64,000 bases of DNA from Anaerolineae bacterium (GTDB taxonomy: Bacteria > Chloroflexota > Anaerolineae > Aggregatilineales > Phototrophicaceae): positions 1 to 64,000 of the forward strand of contig JAJEBK010000054.1 of assembly GCA_022823945.1 (NCBI GenBank). Direction: 5' to 3'. The notes beneath the pieces were generated by a model. That model searched no databases. It worked only from the letters and a program-made list of their open reading frames with translations, and was not told where the DNA came from. Made by a program: the position numbers and the translations under genes. Shown here in pieces: positions 59,616-64,000 of the stretch (positions within the stretch are counted from its first letter, which is position 1; each line of letters starts with the position of its first letter).

Positions 59616-60920
59616 CTAGTCTGACAAGACACGCCCCGCCTGGACGACGAAGCGGTCGACCATATCATCCAGCGCGAAGATTTCTTGCCCAATCAAGAAA
59701 GTATGCACCTTGTTGTTGAAGTTCTCGTGCCAATGCCCGGGTATGGCGTCTTTGCCATAAACCGCGCCCCAGATGCTGCCAGCTGTCGCGGCTGTACAGT
59801 CATTGTCCAAGCCCATCGCCACCGTCTCGCCGATGACCTTGCTGTAATCTTCGCCGCCGATGGTTAATCCCCAGATCGTCAGCACGGCATTGTTGATGGC
59901 ATGAACCTTGTGCATGCCGGGATAACGGGCATCGACAGCGGCGCGGGCATCACGATAGTTTTTGATATTTGGCGCTTCGTCCAGCGACCACCGGACTTCT
60001 TGCGCCAGGTAGCAGTCGGCGGGGATCTCTTCCAGGCCAATGCGCAGCGCCTCGACTGGATCATCAACTGCAAAGGCGGCTGCGATGGCTGCCGAAAAAT
60101 ACATCGCGCCATAGATGCCATTGCGCCGGTGACTGACATAGGCATCGCGATGGGCAAATTCCGCCGCTTTCTCTGGATAGCCAGGGGCGGCATATCCCCA
60201 GGGGTCAGAGCGGATGTCCGCGCCGATATACTGCACGCAGGGATTATCGACATCAGCCGCTTGCAGAGCTGGCACGCCCTTGCGCAAGTTGTCCAGCGCA
60301 ATGCCTTCGGCTGTGAAGGCGAACGGCAAGTACTTGACCCAAGCCGCGCCCAGATCGTCGGTGGTGAACTCCAGACCATATTCTTCCAGGATGAGCAGCC
60401 CCAACTGCGTGTAATTGATGTCGTCGTCGGTGGGGACGCCATCCATTTTGGCGGGCGTAAAGTCTTCGCGCAGGCTGGTTTGGTATTTGTGTTCGTGCGG
60501 CTGCTCTGCCTGGCTCCAATAATCCACCAGCGGATAGCTGTCGCCCAGGTAGGCTGCCCACCGTTCCATACGCGCGACATCCCAGCCTTCTACGATCGAC
60601 CCCAATGTACAGCCAGCGCAGCGCCCCAACAGCGCGCCTTCCAGCCGACCGCGGAAGTCATCAGCCAGAGATGGCCACATGCGCCGCGCGCCAGCCGGAC
60701 GCAAAGCCTGGATCGCGCCCAGGTCATCGGGTTCGGCTCGCGTCAGCTTCTCGTCATCGGGCAAGGCGATCAGTTCGTCCAGTTTTTGCTGCAGCGCCGC
60801 CTGGATTTCCGCCATTTTGTCGGCGACGCCCTCCGCCCCATATTCGGTTTTGAGCATGGCATAGCGGGTGAATGTTTGATCCCAGCCCGACAAAGCCTCA
60901 GGATAGTCGAAGAGTTGCAT
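59616..60920 (-). CDS. ADP-ribosylglycohydrolase (DraG/ARH) family protein
   Basis: A 434-residue protein with an N-terminal helical extension of about 105 residues and an ARH domain: 'FRGRLEGALLGRCAGCTLGS', metal-binding 'GVPTDDDINYTQLGLL' and 'GLDNDCTAATAGSIWGAVYG'. Family members release ADP-ribose from proteins or nucleic acids with two Mg ions, and some act on small glycosides. ATG 60920 has AAGGAG upstream. Its place in a sugar-uptake operon suggests hydrolysis of an N- or O-glycosidic bond in an imported compound, but this is inference. Confidence 0.88.
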   Translation of the reverse strand: MQLFDYPEALSGWDQTFTRYAMLKTEYGAEGVADKMAEIQAALQQKLDELIALPDDEKLTRAEPDDLGAIQALRPAGARRMWPSLADDFRGRLEGALLGRCAGCTLGSIVEGWDVARMERWAAYLGDSYPLVDYWSQAEQPHEHKYQTSLREDFTPAKMDGVPTDDDINYTQLGLLILEEYGLEFTTDDLGAAWVKYLPFAFTAEGIALDNLRKGVPALQAADVDNPCVQYIGADIRSDPWGYAAPGYPEKAAEFAHRDAYVSHRRNGIYGAMYFSAAIAAAFAVDDPVEALRIGLEEIPADCYLAQEVRWSLDEAPNIKNYRDARAAVDARYPGMHKVHAINNAVLTIWGLTIGGEDYSKVIGETVAMGLDNDCTAATAGSIWGAVYGKDAIPGHWHENFNNKVHTFLIGQEIFALDDMVDRFVVQAGRVLSD

Positions 60921-60955
60921 GATGTTCTCCTTCAATTCTCGTAATAAATGATTGA

Positions 60956-61933
60956 TTAACCAATTCCAAACAGCTTCTGCGCATTCTCGCCGAGGATCTT
61001 GCGCATTTCTGCCTCGTTGCATCCGATTGCCCGCGCGTAATCCAACATGACATCTATGCTGACCCAGGGATGATCGCTGCCAAAGAGCAGGTGGTCTGCC
61101 CCAGCGAAGTCCAGCGCATATTGCAGCGCCAGCGCATCGGGCGAAACGGTATCCAGGTAGACGCGCCGATACGTTTCGCGAGGCGACTGCGTGATATGTT
61201 CGCGGCCGCGGCGCTTGACTTCGGTCTGCTCGACAACGCGCCCCATCACATAGGGCAGCACGCCGCCAGCATGCGGATGCACGACCAGCAAATCGGGATG
61301 CCGTTCCAGCGCGCCGCCCAATATCAGCCGCAGCATGGCGATGGAAGTATCGACCATGAAGCCAAACATGGGGATCATGCTGTGCGCCTGGATAGCCTGT
61401 CCCCAAGTCGGCACACTGGGGTGCAACACCAGCGGCACACCCAACGCAGCGCATTCGGCATATAGCGGCTCGAAGCGCGGGTCGTCCAGCGGCGCGCCAT
61501 TGATGTGCGAAGGGGTGAATACGCCTCGCAGACCCAGATCGTGGACAGCGCGGCGCAACTCGTCAAGCGCAGCCGGCACATCATTCAGCGGCAGCGAGGC
61601 GATGCCAGCGAACCGATGCGCATGACAGGCGCAAAGCTCGGCTATCGCATCGTTGCAGATGCGCGCGCCAGGCACAGCCAGTTCTTCATCCAGCAGGTCG
61701 GGGTTGGGGATGTTGACGCTGAGCAAGCTGATATCCACGCCGCAGCGGTCCATATCGGCCAACTTGCGCGTCGGGCTGTAATCGTCCAGCGACAAGCGAA
61801 AGCGCTGCGTGCCATAGTCGATCAGATAGACGCCAGCGCCGCCCGTCGTGCGCACGCCCCCGCGATTTTTCAGCAGCAGTTCAGCATAGTCGCGCGGAAA
61901 AATGTGACTTTGGCAATCGATGACGAGGTTCAT
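60956..61933 (-). CDS. Amidohydrolase-family (ACMSD-like) enzyme
   Basis: A 325-residue TIM-barrel metal enzyme of the Amidohydro_2 type. The N-terminal ligand motif HxH is reduced to QSH ('IDCQSHIFPRDYAEL'), while 'PLVLHPSVPTWG' (His), 'LLVVHPHAGGVLPYVMGRV' and 'LLFGSDHPWVSIDVMLDYA' (Asp) are kept. The family includes aminocarboxymuconate-semialdehyde decarboxylase and lactone hydrolases. The loss of the first His is notable. Its ATG overlaps the stop of the upstream oxidoreductase (ATGA). Confidence 0.85.
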   Translation of the reverse strand: MNLVIDCQSHIFPRDYAELLLKNRGGVRTTGGAGVYLIDYGTQRFRLSLDDYSPTRKLADMDRCGVDISLLSVNIPNPDLLDEELAVPGARICNDAIAELCACHAHRFAGIASLPLNDVPAALDELRRAVHDLGLRGVFTPSHINGAPLDDPRFEPLYAECAALGVPLVLHPSVPTWGQAIQAHSMIPMFGFMVDTSIAMLRLILGGALERHPDLLVVHPHAGGVLPYVMGRVVEQTEVKRRGREHITQSPRETYRRVYLDTVSPDALALQYALDFAGADHLLFGSDHPWVSIDVMLDYARAIGCNEAEMRKILGENAQKLFGIG

Positions 61934-62979
61934 GAGGCGCTTTCCTGGCCAAGCGGATCGGCGATATCGACAAATGCGCCGCTGGAAAGCGACTCGATGG
62001 CTGCCTGGATGACTGCCAGCACGCGCAGGTTGTTGCGTCCGCTGAAGTGTGGCTCTTCCCCGCCCTTCAGATAGTCATGCCAGTGGTCAAAAAACAGCGA
62101 CCAGGGCACGGTCGGCGCCCGCCCGCGGTCGAGGTCAACTTCTGAAAATGATTCGCCGCGTCGGGCAAATTCATAGGTCATTTGATCTTTTGACATGTGC
62201 AAGCCGCGGCAGCGCAATACCCCGCGCGACCCCTCCAGCCGCATCTCATAACAATCCGACTGCGATGAATAGCCGGCGTGGTAGAGCATGCGCGCCCCGT
62301 CCTGGAAGCGCAGCACTGCGTTGATCATGCAGGCGCTGTCATATACCGACCAACTGGGCATGAAGCCATCGCAGACGATGGAATCGGGCACGAGCATCGG
62401 CAAGACGCCGAACAGGCAGTCCAGGTGGTGGCAGGTCATTTCCCACAGCACCGGCTGGTCGAATCCCGCCAGGTTTTTGGCTTGGTGGCGCGGCTTGGCA
62501 TTGAAGAAAAATATCTGCTCGATGCTGCCCAGCTCGCCGGACGCGACGAATTCGGCGACAACCTGATAATGGCGGAAGTAACGCATCTGCTGCCCGACGC
62601 ACAACCGCAGATCATTCTCCGCCGCCAGATCGACCAGCGCGCAGGAGTCGGCATAGTTGTTGGTCAGTGGCTTTGCGACCAGTGGCGAAAGCCTTCCAGA
62701 CAGCGCCGCCTTTGTCTGGCTGTGATGCAACTCGGATGGCGTATTGATGAGCGCGACCTCGGCTTTTGTCTGCTGGATCGCCGCATCCAGATCGCTGAAG
62801 AGCGCAGACTCCGGCAAGCCATACTCATCCGCCATGCGCTGCAAAGCCGCCGGACTGGTATCGACCACCGCCGCGATTTCGTGCCAGGGTTTCTGCGTCA
62901 GCGACCGCAGCATAGAGCGGGTTACACCGCCCGCGCCCACGATGATCGAGCGAATGGTCTCTGCTGCTGCGTCTCTCAT
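61930..62979 (-). CDS. Gfo/Idh/MocA-family NAD(P)-dependent oxidoreductase
   Basis: A 349-residue protein: N-terminal Rossmann domain 'SIIVGAGGVTRSMLRSLTQ', 'ALINTPSELHHSQTKAAL', 'PLVAKPLTNNYADSCALVD' (catalytic KP motif) and a C-terminal alpha/beta domain. It oxidises or epimerises a sugar, inositol or their acids. ATG 62979 has GGGGAGGGGA upstream; an in-frame extension to 63018 lies in repeat-derived sequence. It is coupled to the amidohydrolase gene by ATGA. Confidence 0.92.
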   Translation of the reverse strand: MRDAAAETIRSIIVGAGGVTRSMLRSLTQKPWHEIAAVVDTSPAALQRMADEYGLPESALFSDLDAAIQQTKAEVALINTPSELHHSQTKAALSGRLSPLVAKPLTNNYADSCALVDLAAENDLRLCVGQQMRYFRHYQVVAEFVASGELGSIEQIFFFNAKPRHQAKNLAGFDQPVLWEMTCHHLDCLFGVLPMLVPDSIVCDGFMPSWSVYDSACMINAVLRFQDGARMLYHAGYSSQSDCYEMRLEGSRGVLRCRGLHMSKDQMTYEFARRGESFSEVDLDRGRAPTVPWSLFFDHWHDYLKGGEEPHFSGRNNLRVLAVIQAAIESLSSGAFVDIADPLGQESAS

Positions 62980-63041
62980 TGCGCTTCCCCTCCCCCCGAT
63001 TCGCCGTAGGGATGACATACCGTGTCGTCGTATCTGACCAA

Positions 63042-63077
63042 ATTGTAAATCGGGCGAGTCACCGCCTCGCCCCTACG
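63042..63077. repeat. R2 palindromic repeat downstream of the isomerase gene
   Basis: 'ATTGTAAATCGGGCGAGTCA' continuing 'CCGCCTCGCCCCTAC' is nearly identical to 16156-16190; the hairpin stem is 63052-63058 / 63066-63072. It lies between the isomerase stop and the oxidoreductase start within the leftward cluster. Confidence 0.8.
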
Positions 63078-63083
63078 ACCGTC

Positions 63084-63872
63084 TTATGCGTTCAACAGGT
63101 TCAGCAGTTGTCCATGATTGTTGCGCACGGCATTTTTGCGGTCATTCCACTGGTGCGGCTCCAATGTGTAGTAGCCGGCATAGCCATCCGCCTGCAGCGC
63201 CCGCACTTGCGCCGCCATATCGACAATGCCAGCGTCGATCGCCACCACGCTCTGTTCGTGCGACCAGTTTTTGAAATGCACAGCAACCAGCGCATCCCGC
63301 ACCTGCCGATAGCCATCGGGAAAGGCCAATTCGCCCGACTGGGCGGCGTTGCATGGATCCCACACGATGCCCACGCCCAGTTCGCGCGCGATCGTGGCCA
63401 GGTTTGCGCCCGTATCGCTGTAGATGCTCGAGGCATTTTCCAAAAGCACCTCGATGCCTTCGCGAGCGCAGAGTTCGACAGCGCGTCCCAGGTGCTCATA
63501 GATCTCGGCAGGGATGGCTTCTTCACGATCCCTGCGGCGGAAAGTGAACAAGGTCATGCGCCGCAGCCCCAGGCGCTCCATCAAGCGGAATGCCAAGGGC
63601 AGGTCATGGTCGAAGGTGCGGGCGATGACATTGGCATCCAGCGGACCCTTGAAAAAGCCGGGGCTGACGCCGATCAACTCCAGCTCGTGGCGAGAGACCG
63701 TCTCGGCGACTTCTTCAATGGCGCGCTCGGTAACATGCGGAAAGCGACCGCCTTCCAGCTTGCGCAGTTCATAAGCGCGGATGCCCAGCGGCGCGCAGAA
63801 AGCGACCGCCTCGGCAAATGAGACGGCGGCTTCGTCGCTGATTATGCCGATTCGCTCTCTCCAGTCTGTCAT
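63084..63872 (-). CDS. Sugar phosphate isomerase/epimerase (xylose-isomerase-like TIM barrel)
   Basis: A 262-residue AP-endonuclease-2-type barrel: 'IGIISDEAAVSFAEAVAFC', 'IEVLLENASSIYSDTGANLA' (metal-binding Glu), 'GIVWDPCNAAQSGELAFPDG' (Asp), 'AVHFKNW' (His) and 'YYTLEPHQWN' (Glu). Such proteins isomerise or dehydrate sugars and inositol derivatives and are frequent partners of Gfo/Idh/MocA enzymes. The ATG at 63872 has AGGAGG upstream; longer in-frame readings enter R3 repeat DNA. Confidence 0.9.
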   Translation of the reverse strand: MTDWRERIGIISDEAAVSFAEAVAFCAPLGIRAYELRKLEGGRFPHVTERAIEEVAETVSRHELELIGVSPGFFKGPLDANVIARTFDHDLPLAFRLMERLGLRRMTLFTFRRRDREEAIPAEIYEHLGRAVELCAREGIEVLLENASSIYSDTGANLATIARELGVGIVWDPCNAAQSGELAFPDGYRQVRDALVAVHFKNWSHEQSVVAIDAGIVDMAAQVRALQADGYAGYYTLEPHQWNDRKNAVRNNHGQLLNLLNA

Positions 63873-63950
63873 GTCACGCCTCCTGAAAACGCCAGCAGCC
63901 AGCGCAGATTGTAGCGCGCTTTGGCCGAAGCCCCCATCATCTGGCTTCTT

Positions 63951-64000
63951 GGGTGGTGATTTTGTGGGGTTTACAAGCCTGCCTCCCATCCCCCAGCCTC
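63951..64000. repeat. R3 interspersed repeat, truncated by the window edge
   Basis: 'GGTGGTGATTTTGTGGGGTT' then 'CCTCCCATCCCCCAGCCTC' matches the beginning of the repeats at 30208 and 59490. It lies upstream of the isomerase gene and marks the left end of another copy. Confidence 0.8.

Noticed and set aside
59616-61454. 612-codon reading of the ADP-ribosylglycohydrolase gene as a fusion
   Set aside because: The extra 178 codons overlap the amidohydrolase gene in another frame and are not protein-like. AAGGAG before ATG 60920 marks the true start.

Overview
The window is a GC-rich bacterial chromosome segment with tightly packed genes, many 1-4 bp overlaps and frequent GTG/TTG starts. It opens with the 5' end of a 16S rRNA gene running leftwards off the edge. 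The 16S start, the long DERA-type deoC, the GAF/PAS-linked class III cyclases, the standalone RAM-domain protein and the many WD40/PD40 and GT-C-like membrane proteins together suggest a Chloroflexota bacterium, perhaps Anaerolineae-like. That placement is an inference; only about 84 nt of 16S are visible.

Layout. 1-9.6 kb: 16S promoter, a polytopic membrane protein, a DUF1801 protein, and the dnaX / ybaB / recR set, split by two tandem paralogous membrane proteins that carry an in-frame 39-bp repeat. 9.7-18.1 kb: a Rieske protein, rsgA, a membrane-anchored DsbA-like thioredoxin, a TrmA/RlmD-type methyltransferase that has lost its catalytic cysteine, a class V aminotransferase, prmC and prfA. 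18.2-31.7 kb: deoC, a secreted Met/Asp-rich SH3 protein with a broken neighbouring copy, a PucR regulator, acpS, two lipoproteins, a SixA-nitroreductase fusion, an epimerase, guaA, a two-gene phage-derived cassette and recF. 31.7-40.9 kb: a PD40 protein, a permease/TIGR03943 pair, an operon of two GAF-PAS cyclases plus a 57-residue membrane peptide, an amine-oxidase-like flavoprotein and tsaD. 41-42.8 kb: a lower-GC two-gene island (AAA ATPase plus TOPRIM protein) that looks like a defence module. 42.8-53.2 kb: a membrane protein, sthA, a solitary HK97 portal gene, an FHA protein, an M23 peptidase, an M20 peptidase, an SDR, a SWIM protein and an aminotransferase. 53.2-64 kb: a long leftward set encoding a sugar-type ABC importer (binding protein, ATPase, two permeases) and catabolic enzymes (sugar-phosphate isomerase-like, Gfo/Idh/MocA oxidoreductase, amidohydrolase, ADP-ribosylglycohydrolase, glycosidase-like propeller).

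The most notable observation is the cyclase pair at 34.9-38.4 kb. One protein keeps both metal aspartates but has lost the substrate lysine and transition-state arginine; the other keeps the substrate and transition-state residues but has lost one metal aspartate. This is the division of labour of the C1 and C2 halves of animal adenylyl cyclases, so the pair may form an obligate heterodimer. At least four families of short interspersed palindromic or GC-rich repeats recur between genes, and one of them is also read in frame inside three genes. No transposase, CRISPR array or tRNA gene was recognised.
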